Source: Piliocolobus tephrosceles | Taxonomy: Eukaryota; Chordata; Mammalia; Primates; Cercopithecidae | Direction of reading: 5' to 3' | Length of the DNA stretch: 64,000 bases | Assembly: GCF_002776525.5 (NCBI RefSeq) | Contig: NC_045441.1 | Coordinates: forward strand, 70,471,438 to 70,535,437 | Shown: positions 19,768 to 32,458 of the stretch, in pieces | How positions within the stretch are numbered: position 1 is the first letter of the stretch | Layout of the letters: each line of letters starts with the position of its first letter | Notes under the pieces: model-generated | What the model was told of the DNA's origin: nothing | Seen by the model: the letters and a program-made list of their open reading frames with translations, nothing else | Databases searched by the model: none | Position numbers and translations under genes: made by a program

Positions 19768-22370
19768 AATTTCCTTGGTGCACATTAGTTTTCTTGTGAT
19801 GAGATCAGGGCCTTTTTGTCAAAGATAGAAATATAACAGAGTCAACCTACAGTTTCTTTTATAATCCAATTACCAAGAGGGTAATTGTGAATGAAAACCA
19901 GTAAAAAGAAGAGTTACCAAAGACATTACACACCTCTTTTTCTCTGATAATTTAGATGTATTTTGTAGTTGTTGCGATGATAATTCTTACTGAATATTAT
20001 TTATTAAGATGGTTATACATGGTCAGAGAGTTAAACTTAGCTTGACAACCTACAAATTAACTGACAGAGCTAAAGTATAAATTGTGATTCAGTGATTGTA
20101 GACATTTGTGAGTTTTATTTTCTTTTAGCAAATTCCTTTCCACTTGAAGGTTAAAGTAGGGCAGAGATAACAACAGGGAAGGTACAAGAAAAAGTAACAG
20201 AAGCTTGAGAAAATATTTTGGGATTAAGCAAGATTAAACAGGATAATATTCAAGAACAGAACTTTGTAAGCTGTAAAGCATCACATGAATATTTATTGTA
20301 AGAAAGTATGAAAGAGAAATTCCTTGTGTGATCATTTATTATTTGCATGACTCTGAGGCACTCAGGAATGATACTCTTTAACTAGTAAAAGTGATATCTT
20401 TTTGATGTAGAGGCCATACAGATGGTGAATAGAAGTTGACATGATTGTTACTGATTTTATTGCTGTGTAAATACTAATAAAATTTTTGGCATACTTGTAA
20501 GCCAGCTAGTCCATCACACAAACTTAATGCACTTATGGAACATCACAAGAGTACTGAACCAGGTACTGAAAATAAGTCAGTTATGATAGAAACTGATGCT
20601 ATGTTTCTGCCTTTTAATAGTTTGCCCTTTAAGAAGAGAAAGCAGAAACAAAGCCCACAAAATGAGTATTATAAGTACATATACTAACAATCACATAGTC
20701 AACTCTTGCTATGTAAAATAATACATTTAATTCTGTAAAAATAATTGTTTAAAACGTCTCCTTACGGCCACTGTAGCCATCCCCCGTGTTAATACTATCT
20801 GACTGTCTCTGTATTCAATTCACGGTCCCTACATTATGTCAGACTTCCTTATCAATCTCTTTTCTTGTCCATACAGATTATTATGTCTACCCTGAGGGTG
20901 CTGTCATTCAATCTTAATGTTTTACTCCTGAGTACCTGTAGTTGAATGTTGCAGTGATTTCAGAAGGAATTAACTTATTAGCATTTGGGAATAATAAAAT
21001 ACCTTCTAGACCAGTAAAGCAGAAGTTTTGTGTTTGTTTATTTTGTTTTGTCTTTTACTTGCTGTTTTTGTTACCAAGTTTATTTAGAGTTGTAGCTTAA
21101 AAACTATAGCATTTCTTGAAATAAATTATTGTATCTTATTTACAGTTTATACATAATCACAAAAAATTCAATGGCAGATTGTTGATTTCAGGAATAAATT
21201 TTAAAAGCTAATATTACCTCATTTTGATCAGTTTGCTTCCCTGTATGTGTATATTTTAATATGGTTATACTTGGTTTGATTTGCTAAGCTAATCTTTATT
21301 TTCTGTTAAAGATTATGATAAATGAGGTTTAAATCTTATTAAAATTACAGAATATTCTTTCTTCCTAGGTTCCTTACTCCAGAATAATCTGATTTTTTTT
21401 TCTCTCACTTCTTGATGGTCCCTAGAAAATTATTATGCCAAATGAAAAGAGGCTTTTTCTTTCCAAGTGAAAGGGGAAAATACAATAGTGTTATGGCTAT
21501 GAAGAAGTGGGGTGTTTTAAAAACATTTTTGGAGGAGACAAGTCTGTGTTCTTCAACACTGAGAGCTGAGGGATTGCCAGCTGAAGTGTGTTTGATTGAT
21601 CTGCCTAACACAAAAAATAAGTTTTCTGACAAAGTGTTAATAAACTCTCTCCAGCAGTTGTAGGCTGCTTTCAAGATTCTACCATTTGTTTTTGAAGTAG
21701 GAAAATGTACAGAGGACTATTATAACGTTCTAATTGAATTTCACAGAAATAGCCCTGGTGTGACCCAAAATGGAAGGAAAAAAACCCAGCCCACAAAACT
21801 CTACACCATAAAGCAACTCTCTGCAGAATCATTGTTTAAGGACATGAAGTAGAAAAGAGAGGCCCAACTCTCAAATAATTAGCCTCGGTTAAGGAAGACT
21901 TTTAAGACATGGCAAGTTGATGTTGATAACTTCTGTGGGACATAGGGAGATGATGAAAAAGATTGGCAGCTATAAAAGAGAAGTGTTTATTAAAACACTT
22001 TTTAAATAGTCTGGGGATATAATAAAAAGTCATCTTTGAAGGAACTTATTAAAGTAAAACCTAGATGGAATTGATAATTTCAACACCCGCAGCTTTCACA
22101 GAACTTTCTTGGCTTTTGTGAAAGCTTTTACAGACTTCATGGAAAGCTTAACATATAGTATGTAGATTTTGCACTCTTTATTTTGGTGAATCATATTAAA
22201 AGAGGTTTATGATTCATACTAACAGGAAAGTTTCCATATTTAAGCAAACAGTGATGCATGCAAAACACTTTTCTTCTCAACATGGCCAGTGATTAAGGAG
22301 TTGATACATAAACACCTTATCCTACAGATAGTAAAGTCATTTTTCTTGTGAGTTTATTAGTTTATAGAAT
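19768..22370. other. Unique AT-rich sequence, no feature recognised
   Basis: Low-GC DNA without recognisable repeats. 21405-21674 is open on both strands (83 and 89 codons), with no domain in either frame, which suggests a chance stop-poor segment. Confidence 0.5.
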
Positions 22371-22374
22371 GCTT

Positions 22375-22700
22375 CCCATTTATTGTCTCTTACCTTCAAA
22401 GTAAGCCAATGGGGTATGGCAAGCAGGTAATGGTATTCTTAATTTTAATATGGAGAACATGAGGCTAAGAGGTGAAGAGATTTGCACAAGGTCACATCGA
22501 GTTACAAAGGTCGTACTATATTTAAGAGGGAGAATGGGAATATAAACTCAATATTTGAACTATAAGGTCAAAACTATTTCTATTACCTTATAGGAGTGTC
22601 ATGAGTGTCAAATGAAATAATGTACCTGGCCCTTAGGCCAGGCTCTTTCACAAGCTAAGTGCTCAGTATATGTTAGGTGTTATTATCACTACTATTCTTA
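22375..22700 (+). repeat. MIR-type SINE fragments (two pieces)
   Basis: 22460-22520 carries the MIR/MIR3-like motif aagaggtgaagagatttgcacaaggtcaca. 22570-22700 resembles the 3' half of MIR, with aaatgaaataatgtacctgg and aagtgctcagtatatgtt before a TTATTATC end. Both are strongly diverged, as expected for mammalian-wide repeats. Confidence 0.6.
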
Positions 22701-25700
22701 TTGGACAATGACTCTTTGCATATGGAAAACACCATTCAAATCTTTACACATTTAACTGGAAAGATGCAGTGTAAATAATGCCGTCTATAGGTAATAGAAC
22801 CACTAATAGTATTTTGGGTTCCTCAACAAAGAAATTTGACAAATAGCCAGCTCTATTTCTCTCTAAGCTTCTCTGTAATGCTTTATTGGCTTTGTTAGCT
22901 CAAAATCAGACATTTGAAGAGAGGATATTCAGTATACCTCAAATTCCTCAAACATTTGACTTCTCTCAGGCTCTTCTCTTTCAGATCTGTCATCACTCAA
23001 GGGTTTGAGGGCTTTGGGGAGGTATACAACTTGGTCTTCACAGTACTATGGGATTATTGCATTGTCATAGTTGTGTCTCCCAGATGGTGTCTGTGACTGC
23101 TCACCTGCTGTGTGCTATTTACTATACAATATATGATTGTCCAGAGTTTTGAGTCCTGGGAAAGAGGCTGACATTTCTTTAGAGACTTATAGATAGAGCA
23201 TGAACTTACAGATAAGTAAGGACTTACAGATATGTAAGTCCAGCCTACCTGGACTTACAGATAGATCATGAATTGAATAGTACTCTTCTGTGACAATAAA
23301 TGGTATGGATGATAGTGCTAGGCTGGTGTTTGCCTTGGAAACTGACCTGTGCTGAGCCCTGGATATATCTGACATGAGCCAAGTCTCAGTTCTTGAGGAA
23401 CCAAAGGTACAGAAGAGGCAGCTTTGCTAGTTCATTAGCACAGATGATTGCTATAAACAAAATGTCTGATTGCTAAAATTCATTTACGTATGCTTTAGGT
23501 TGAAATGAGACATCATGACAAAAAAAATTCCATCAATTTCCTGTTTTTATATCATGTTGAAATAATAGGCAATGACTACTATTTTTGATGATCAGACTTG
23601 AGAAAACTGCTACAACAAACAACTAGTGACTAGATTTCCTATTTTTTTCCCTGACTTCAATTTGAGCATTAGAATTATGATGATAGGGCCTATGAAAGGT
23701 AGACACAGCTGTCATCAGGGTCCCAGGAATCCCGAGAGGGAAGAACAGAAAAGAGGAGGCCAGGAGGGCCTATTTGAAATATATAAGCAGAATGGCACAG
23801 ATCGTCATAGAAACAAAAAAGAACAAAAGAGGACAGGAATGCAGGCTTTTCCTTTTTTGATTTTACAAAATTATATCAATTTCACTATCATGACCTCAAA
23901 ATGAAATCTAAGCTTTCCCGAGGGAGCAGAGACAGGCCAGAAAAAAAATTATTTGGGAACTTCAGCCCTATTAACTCAAGATAGGATGAAGAAAGGAAAG
24001 TGCGCGGCATTATTTTTTACAAGAACAAACATGACCTCACCTGGAAAGACAATTGTTTCAAGTAATTTCATTGTTCTAAGCCTTGGCATGTATTTCCTTA
24101 TTCTAAAATATTGAAAATATATATTACTGAAAACTAATATTTCTAGTCAAAAGTAGAATTTAATGTGTAAGCTGATGATGTGTAAGCACTGGTGAGAAAT
24201 CTCCTTTGACCAATAATATATATGTTTCCTTATTAGAGGAGAAGTCATTTTTAACTCTTCTCATATTTTAAAACATATTTTCTGACTCTGTTAACGGATT
24301 CAGGTTTCAGAGGCATTCTATAATTTGTGGAGCTGGTGTGAATAGTAAGGATTTGCATATCCAGTAACTGTTGAAGTGGTTCAATTATGGCTCTGGGAAA
24401 GTCGCCCTGGCTGTGGAGTGTTTTCATAAAGATTTGATCCTCATCGAACACTTTTAATGAAAATCTTTCCCAAATCATCACATATCACCAACAAGTATTT
24501 ACTTAGTGTCCGTTTGCAAATGAATCTGCAGTGGATAGTTTTCAAACAGGTTGAGCAGTCGTGGTCCATACTGCCTACTGGAAATTTATAGGAAATAAGA
24601 GCCTGGGATAAAAGAAAAAAAAAAAAAACCCAAGATAATTTTTATGCAAAGACAAATGATACCTTAATTGGCAGCCTTAAGATTGAATCTGAGATGCTGT
24701 GGCCTTTAAAATTTAAGTGGTATATGCAGACTCAGGTGCTTCAGACACACTAATAGAGACAATCTTGTATGCTCAGATAAATGTTTGGGAGCTTCTTGCC
24801 TGCTGTCATTTAAGGATATGTGGCAAGTAGGGCAAGAAAACCAAAAGAAACTGTGAAGCCTGCATATTCTAGGACTTGCAGGGTATTATTTCTGTTAGCT
24901 GTGGCAGGCATACTCATGATAAGCATATCTAAAAATGATTTTAGCCATAGAGGTGATGAACTGATGAGAACAGGCTCTAAACCTTTTACCTTGTTCCTAA
25001 AATGTGTGGGCATCTGGTGGCTAAAGAATCAGTTGCACGAATCACCTCCCACTTTGGCTACTTAGTGAGAAAAATGTGATTTTGATAATGGGGAAAGCAT
25101 AGCAGAATCTAAGTTTTATAGAGCATTAAATTAATGATTTAGGAGTCATCTTTAAGAAAAAGAGTCTGAAGTATGTTGCGTTTGCAAAATTTAAAAAAGA
25201 AAAATGTGAAAACATTGTAGGGCCCCTCCCAGGCTTTGGTCAGGATGTAAGTGAAGAAAGGACACTGATACTCAAATTTTATTATCTCTGTGGTAAAGCT
25301 GCCCCTGCTTCTGGTATGTTTGGGAAAGAGAAGGTATGAAGACAGTTTTTCTACTGGTCAACACTTTAGGGTCGCAGGTTAAGCTGTTGATTCATTTATT
25401 CATTTAGTTTTTACTAAATTCTAACATGAAATGAATCACTAGTTGTCATCACAGATTGTGAGTCTTGAAGGATTGGTTACCTTTTAATTTATTGTCTGAG
25501 AGTAGTCCTTTGCAATAGCAATAGTGGAATGGAAATAAAATGCTTTAGAAAAAAAATAATGAAATATCCCTTGATTGTAAGTTTCCTATAGATCATAATC
25601 AGCTATCTATAATTTGCTGGGATAAAAGTGAATTATATAGTTTCCAAATTCTCAGTTTCTTACTATTTTAATAAGGTTGGAATAGATCAGGCTAGTTTAG

Positions 25701-25799
25701 AGCTCAAAAGTAGGTCTTATTTGTATACAGGCATGACAATGGTTATGATAATACCATAATAATTATGATAGCAAAAGTTAATGAGATATGTATAAAAAG
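22701..25799. other. Unique AT-rich sequence
   Basis: No gene is recognised. A small inverted/direct repeat cluster is at 23195-23262. A 76-codon minus-strand frame lies at 24251-24481 with ordinary-looking amino acid composition but no motif I know. An A run is at 24614-24629. Confidence 0.5.
23195..23262. repeat. Cluster of direct and inverted acttacagata repeats
   Basis: Direct copies of acttacagat are near 23204, 23222 and 23253. Between them, tgtaagtccag (23233-23243) and ctggacttaca (23249-23259) form perfect 11-bp inverted arms with a 5-bp loop. A second palindrome, ggacttac/gtaagtcc, is at 23220-23241. Confidence 0.85.
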
Positions 25800-25859
25800 C
25801 CTGTGAAGTCTCCTGCTGCTGAGATACTTTGGTGTTTTCTCAGATCCTCTTTATTAGGC

Positions 25860-26218
25860 TGGTGCTCCCATCTCCAGCTTCTGTGGTTGCTGAAAGCTCA
25901 CAGGGGCACCTTTTCTGGAGGTTGGTTCTAGGCAGACAGGAGATGCTTGGGAGGCCCACAGCCAATGACTGACTACTATGGAGGAGTGGCAGCTCAGCCC
26001 CCTTACCTCTGGTTGGTACAACCTGTGAGATTCAATTCATGCTCCCAAGCTCCCTGGGGGACCAATCTGAGGCCAGGCTTCTGAAGCAACCTCATTATCC
26101 ACCCTCTTTCCCTAATTTGCCTCCTTCCTCCAGCTTCTTAAAACCGCTTCCTCAATAAATCATGGGTCCAAGAATATCCATATTAGTCTCTGCTTCCAGG
26201 GAATTCGACCTAGGACAG
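25860..26218 (+). mobile_element. Probable LTR fragment (ERVL/MaLR-like), subfamily uncertain
   Basis: The segment is GC-richer than its surroundings. It contains an AATAAA-type signal (cctcaataaatcatgggtcc, near 26150) followed by ctctgcttccagggaattcg and acctaggaca, an ending I associate with several old ERVL LTRs. No partner LTR or TSD is evident. It could instead be another medium-reiterated repeat. Confidence 0.45.
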
Positions 26219-27124
26219 ACTCTTAGCAAAGTCAGACTAGCTTGAGTGTTTTGTATTTTCACTCAAGGTTTTTATGAATGCTAGTGACAAAATATAGGAG
26301 AAAGGATAGAAGTGATAGAAGTAGGGAACACATTTCTATAGTCTTAGTGTCTAATGCCTGACTAGCAATCAACTAAGTGAACTTTAAAATTAAATATGGA
26401 ATAATTTTATAAGTAGTTGGCATCAAACCAGCACAGTGGACTTCTCCTAAGAAATGTATTTTGCTAGTCATTTTGTAACCAAGCCACACTTTCTGGCATG
26501 GTTTGAATTTGCTCCCTGGTCAGGGTCAGGCATTCTGTGATACCAGACAGCCAATTTCAAGCATTGTTGGAGCCACAAAATGAGCCATTCATATGACAAC
26601 AGAAGAGGCAGGAGTTGCAGGATGCTCAGGCTTCTCTTGGCAATTGTGCAGGAGGGCTGAAGCCAGACTCCAAGCTGTTTTTCCGTCTGCTGTTGACTCC
26701 ACTCTGAATTAGCTAAACAGGACTCAACACCTGTTGATTAAAAACAGTTACAGCTTTGAAATGAGCAATTGGTCTTTTATCAAGGCCAGACATGAACTCA
26801 TAATAACCAGATAACTGATATTAATGTATTTCTGATGTTCAACAGTCTTTCTCAGTATCTGCAGAACAGTTTGAATAGGCTTGGTAGTTGTGATTTAAAC
26901 TCCTAAAAGTCCATTTGGAGGCAAGTTTTGGAAGACCTTGCCTTGAAGTAGCAGATGTTTTGAAACGATAGTTAAATTGACCTTTTCTCCTCCATTTTAT
27001 ATTTGAAAATGAAACTACTCAGTGAATTGGGCTAGTGTGCCTGGAATGTTGAGTGTCAGGAGAGAGACGCAGGAGATGAGGTGGATAGAAATGGGGCAGG
27101 ATAATGAAGGACTTTGCAAGTATT
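26219..27124. other. Unique sequence, no feature recognised
   Basis: No open frame longer than 60 codons and no recognisable repeat. Confidence 0.5.
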
Positions 27125-27578
27125 TTGGACCTTAAAATAAACAACCAAATTTTTAAAAATGAACCAAAGATCTGAACAGATCTCCTACCAAAGAAGATAT
27201 ACAGATGGCAAGTGAGTTCATGAAATGATATTCAACCTCATGTGTCATCAAGAACTGCAAATTAAAAAGAAACATATGACCACTACATACCTATTAGGAT
27301 GACCAAACTGTAGTATACTGACACCTATTAGGATGACCAAACTGTAGTATCCTGCTGAAATCATGGAGCAACAGGAACTCTCATTTATTGCTATTGCAAA
27401 TGCAAAATGGTACAACCACTTTGGAAGACAGTTTTGTAGTTTCTTTCAAAACTAAACATACTGTTACCCTGGTTGTGCTTCTTGATGTATACCCAAAGGA
27501 ATTTAAAACTTAAGTCTACACAAAAACCTAAACACAAATGTTTATAGTCACTGTATTCATAATTGGCAAATGCAAGAT
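27125..27578 (+). mobile_element. Ancient L1 (L1M-type) ORF2 3' fragment, sense
   Basis: The order of sequence matches the end of L1 ORF2 on the plus strand: caaagaagatatacagatggcaa, then aactgcaaattaaaaag, a ccactacatacctattagg segment (usual TMRYHLTP region), a tggtacaaccactttggaag segment and tgtatacccaaaggaattt. No intact frame remains. A 34-bp tandem duplication lies inside (27289-27356). Confidence 0.88.
27289..27356. repeat. 34-bp tandem duplication
   Basis: acctattaggatgaccaaac begins at 27289 and again at 27323. The two units are identical for at least 28 bases (up to tagtat) and differ near the end. Confidence 0.92.
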
Positions 27579-27653
27579 AAAATTTCTGGCAGTTTTAATT
27601 GTTTGAAGTATAAACTATAATCCTTAAAGCTGGATCAATGTGAAAATATCAAA

Positions 27654-27738
27654 GCTAAATAACATATTTAGTCAAGGAGTTATATAAAAGCTTTCTTATA
27701 TAAAAACTAAATAACATTTAGTCAAGGAGTTTTATAAA
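27654..27738. repeat. Imperfect 50-bp direct duplication
   Basis: 27654-27688 and 27705-27738 share ctaaataaca, tttagtcaaggagtt and tataaa, with small indels. Confidence 0.85.
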
Positions 27739-30659
27739 TTGGATTTCAACTTCCAAATAAGTAGTCCATTAATAATAATGTCATTTAGAAACTATGTTAA
27801 TTTACAGTGTTTTTTTATTTATAGCTAATTGTTTCCCAATGATAGTTTTAAATAGCTTTTGTTAAACCATATTTAATCTACATATAAGTAGGAAATATTT
27901 CATAGAAGATAAGCAAATGATATATTCCTATGAATCTTAAAGATTTTTGATATATCAAGTAATTTTCAGTGTATCATAAATACCTTTTTAACTAAGGCAA
28001 AAATTTAAAACATTCTCAGAATCCAAGTATAAAGGATGGTCTAAATTTTTTTTGAAATAATTGAAAGTAGTAGGAGTGCATAAAACAGGTCTGATTCAAG
28101 CACCTAAGTCATAGTAAATTGGTTTCACTTCATTTGTTATTTAAGAACAATTAGTCAACAGTAGTTAATACATTGCTATATGTCTATGTCATAGATCAGG
28201 AGTTGATAACCATTTAGAAGTATTAAGCCAACGTTGCGTGTGAGATAAGGTGGAGGTTGCTGATCTCTGAATGTTTTGGTGGTTGTGGTGTACCCGTATC
28301 TCAGGTGATGTATAGAGGCCATACTGACTGTAACCAGTGAATAGGGAGGTATTACCGTGCTGCGTTTTGTCAGGAAGTCTCAGTAAATGAAAGAATCACA
28401 AGTGACAAGCAAGAAGTTTTGGGTTGATGATGGATCCACATCACCAACAAAATCTCTTCGAAGGGAATCTCTATTATTTATGCTTCTCCCACACCCTTTC
28501 TAATATTAGCTTTCTCCTTTTTGGTTGAGAAACCCATGCCATGTAGTTTAGTTGGTGCTGACTCCCTCAAGGTCACGTGGGTGGAATATCAGAATATCTC
28601 TACCCCCACTCTACCACAGTGACTCATACAGAGATGGGTCCCAACCCTAACTGTGCCAGAATCCTGTCAGGACCATTCCCAGGCACTGCAAGTTGAAGTA
28701 GGTTGTAGCCGGTCTTATCTGTAACCAAAGTAGAATTTTCAAAAGCTGAAATAATTGTTTACTCGTATGCTTAATAATTTAGCTTTCATTTACAATAAAA
28801 TATAGGATGTTACCTTATAATATGAAAAATCATCAGAATAGTTTATGTTGTTAGACCATAAGAGAATAATTTCTGCCTCATCCAGGGAGTGAAAGAAATA
28901 ATAGGTTTCTCTTCAAAAGAGCTAAAAATAATACAGCATAGGCATTTATCCCTAATGATTATTTTTCTTGATGTGAGAACTGAACTGAAAGAACTCAGAG
29001 GCAGCATCCATTCATTGTGAAAAATGTTTTCCTCTCACCAGTCACTTTACAGATGTCTCTTGGTAGGTGCTGGAATTGAACTTTCTGTGATTGAAAATGG
29101 CCACTTTTTCTCTCTCTTTAACAAAGGACCATTAGAATGTCAGAAAATTCTACCTAAAGAATAAAAAACTCTAACATCCAATGTACTCTGCACAGTGAAC
29201 TCTAGATTATTCCACTTGTAAGTAGACTTAAAATGGTTAGACATTGAAATATTAATTCCCTGTGTTGCTGTAGACAGGACAATGTCTGCTTGTATTATTT
29301 TGGATGTAACAAAGTCTCTGATGCCCATTTGTAAGAAATACTTTTTTTGGTAACACTCAAGATAAAAGGTGCTCTTTTTTCTCAAAAGGAACAAAAAAAT
29401 CCAATAACTCCCCAAATAAATAAACAAACAAAACCTAAACAGAATGGGTGATAAAATGTATACAGTGATAAAGTACCTATTTCCAGTTCAAAATATTGTC
29501 TGGTTGATGGTTTTTATGTCTGGGGAATTGAATAGTTTCACTTGATCTTGCAGCAATTAGGAATGTGCTGGAGTTTTATCGGTTACTGCACATTTTGGTC
29601 AAGCAGGTGTCAAATATTCAGGGCCTTTAGCATAGTTGGGGGTAGGTTGAAGAATAGGCAAGTATTGAGAATCCTAAAACAAAATCTTTACTCCAACCAG
29701 GTGATAACATTGTTAGCAAGGGGCATTGTGGAGCCTTGAGAACCTGGGAAGCTTATAGTTCCTGGTTTGCTTCCCTTTACTTCATGCAGTATGTTCTTGT
29801 ATTTTTCATTTCCAGTAAAGTTACTTGTTTTCTTCTCTTTCTGTCAATCATTCCGGCATTACCTTTGTGACAACAGTCCAGTAGGCAGGTAACACTGTAA
29901 GAAGACATTTGGCAGGAAGTGCTTTAGAAAGCCATGAACTTCCTTAGTCTCAGGAGTTGTATAGATCTGTGCTATAGGCATTAGGAACAGTCATGGAAAG
30001 GGCATAGAGATGTGATTAAGGACACCCTCTTAAATGGCTTTGTTGATCTGGCACAAAAAGGGACAGACTCTTCAGGATTTAGTAAAGAAGGCTTGCTGTA
30101 AGGAAGTCACCATTCTGACACTTTGTATAGGATATGAACCAATTTAGGACACTGAGGAAAGATTAATGATGAAAAGGCTAGACTGAGGGAGATTAGAGTG
30201 AGATTTTCTTTATTGGATTTCACTAATTCCAAGATGCATATTTTTCATACTGTAACATTTCTAAAAATGAGATATGTCTTATTAATGAGACTGTGCCATC
30301 TTTAACTGGCAGTGTTTTTACATTCTAAGTAGAATATAAAAAATACATCTTGTAAACAGTGTCATCTTAGAAATATGGTAACTACCTAACAAAACAGGTT
30401 TAGAATGACACCAACTTCACATTAAGATATAAAACCAAAGTTATATCTTATGTGAAATGTTTCATAAACTACATATAGCATATTATAGACTAGAGGTGGA
30501 ATAATTCTTGAATAATCATTTCTATTCTTTCTATAATGCCTTAAACACAGAGATCCACTCTTGATACTGCTTTTCCTCTCATTAGGCTGCACTTTTTATA
30601 ATGTGCTAATGATCACGTGTTTCATTCACCAATGAATTTCCAGCACTGATGTTACATCA
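27739..30659. other. Unique AT-rich sequence
   Basis: No gene or repeat that I can name. Frames of 65-95 codons near 29140-29740 have no motifs and are treated as chance. Confidence 0.5.
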
Positions 30660-30767
30660 AGTTATCCATTTCTAGGGGATCCTATTTAAATCAACTTTGA
30701 TACCACAACTTTACAAGAAGTTATCCATTGCCAAGGGATCCTATTTAAATCATCTTTGATACCACAT
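30660..30767. repeat. 59-bp direct duplication
   Basis: 30660-30708 and 30719-30767 share agttatccatt, gggatcctatttaaatca and ctttgataccaca, with about four substitutions. The copies are offset by 59 bp. Confidence 0.92.
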
Positions 30768-31131
30768 GAGAGATACTGACCTTATGCTATAACTACTTTC
30801 CCTTGCATAAAGAACATTCCTTAGGTCAGTTTCCATAATTATGAAAAAAAAAAAGAATGTACACATTTTTAGCTGAGACAGAGCTTTAAGTTTAATTTTA
30901 TAAAATAGTTACCTTAAAATGAATAATAGGAAGAAGAATTATTTTTAATTAAGGATAGAAATTATAAAGGAATATAGGGAATATTATATATGCTGTAATG
31001 CAATTTTAATAAAGATGTTTGAAAATTTCAGTGAGTTAGATGACACAGCCATCTAATGACTGAAAAAGGTTTTTTAATAAATAGTAATGGCTTTTTTCTC
31101 TTAAATATGTGTGGTATATAATACATAATTA

Positions 31132-32458
31132 GGGGAGCAGGGGAAAGATGGCCGACTAGAAGCAACCACGTTGGGAGGCTTCTGTTGAAATAAGTGATAA
31201 TAAGGATGTGAATTCTTCACCAGCAACCAAGGTATCTAGGGTCTCTCAGCAAAATTGATGAGAAGGCTGGCATGACCCACAGAAGGAAGAGCAGTGTGGT
31301 GCCGTAGCCTACCTGAGAGCCACAGGGGAAGGAGAACCTCTTACTCCCAGCCAAGGAAGGCACTGAGTGAGTGCGCTACCCAGCTGGGGTAACTGCATTT
31401 TCCATGGAACTGTGCAATCCATGGATCAGAAGATCCCACTCATGAACTCACACCACCGGGGCCTAGTGTCCCAACCCCGGAATGCACAGATTCTTACACC
31501 CTCTCAGCTGGAATCTGCTTAAGCCTACCGAACTCCCGGGGGAGACCAGCACTAGCTGTTGCTGTCTACTGTCTTAAGTCATTTGAGTTCCTTGAGGGAG
31601 GGGCAACAGCCAGCACTGGGACTCACAACTGCCTAACATGCTAATCTTCTTGGGCGGGGGATGGGTGGCACTCATTTCTATAGCTCCAGGCTGCGCTTTT
31701 TCCCTGCTGGGGCCAGGGAGGCTGAAAGGCTTGGTCCCAAGACTTGTCCCCACAGCCTAATACACTGGCTGTGCCAGTCTGTGGCCAGAGTGCCTCTTAA
31801 GGCCTAACCCTGACCTATCCTTCCTCAGTGGGTGGAGCTTTCCCTCAGGATCTCCAATAACTCCATCCAGAGGGTCAGGGACAGAATTCAGATCTCCCTG
31901 GGCCTGCCTGAGCCCCTAGCGGGAGGAGTGGCTGCAGTCTCTGTGGACCAGCAGACTTAGCCTATCCTCCTGGTAGTTCTGAGGAATCCGGGCAGCCCAG
32001 ACAAGTGGGTTTCCCCTAGAAAAACACCACCCCCATCCACCAAGGGGCAAAGTGCTTTGTTCAGTGGGTCCTGCTCCCTGTGCCACTCAACTGGCCGAGA
32101 CCCTCCAACAGGGGTTGTCTGATGCCTTATATAGGAATGATCCTACTGGCATCAGGTTTGTGACCGTCAAAGTCAGAGGTCCCAAAAGGAGCAGGCACCC
32201 ATCTTTGCTGCTCTCCAGCCTCCTTGCATGACATCTCCGGGCATGGGGGCGAATCAGATGAATAGGGCCTTAGGTGAATCCCCAACAAACTGCAGCAGCC
32301 CTACAGAAGAGGGACCTGACTATTGAAAGAAAAACAAACAAGAAGAAGGCAACAACAAGCATCAACAACAACAAAAAGGCCCCCACAAAAACCCCATCCA
32401 AGGGTCAGCAGCCTCAAAGACTGAAACTAGACAAACTCATGAAGATGAGAAAGAAACA
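31132..32458 (+). promoter_or_regulatory. L1 5' UTR
   Basis: GC-rich leader of about 1.3 kb. Its 3' part reads NPQQTAAALQKRDLTIERKTNKK in one frame, a noncoding sequence shared with the 5' UTR of the leftmost L1. It ends with a C/A-rich and A-rich stretch before the ORF1 start. Promoter function is inferred from the family only. Confidence 0.6.

Noticed and set aside
21405..21674. Frames of 83 and 89 codons on both strands in unique DNA, possible exon
   Set aside because: There are no splice signals or motifs that I could support, and simultaneous openness of both strands is not evidence for coding.
25860..26218. Possible terminal exon with an AATAAA signal
   Set aside because: The ending after the AATAAA resembles old LTR ends better than a gene, and no open frame or upstream exon is visible.
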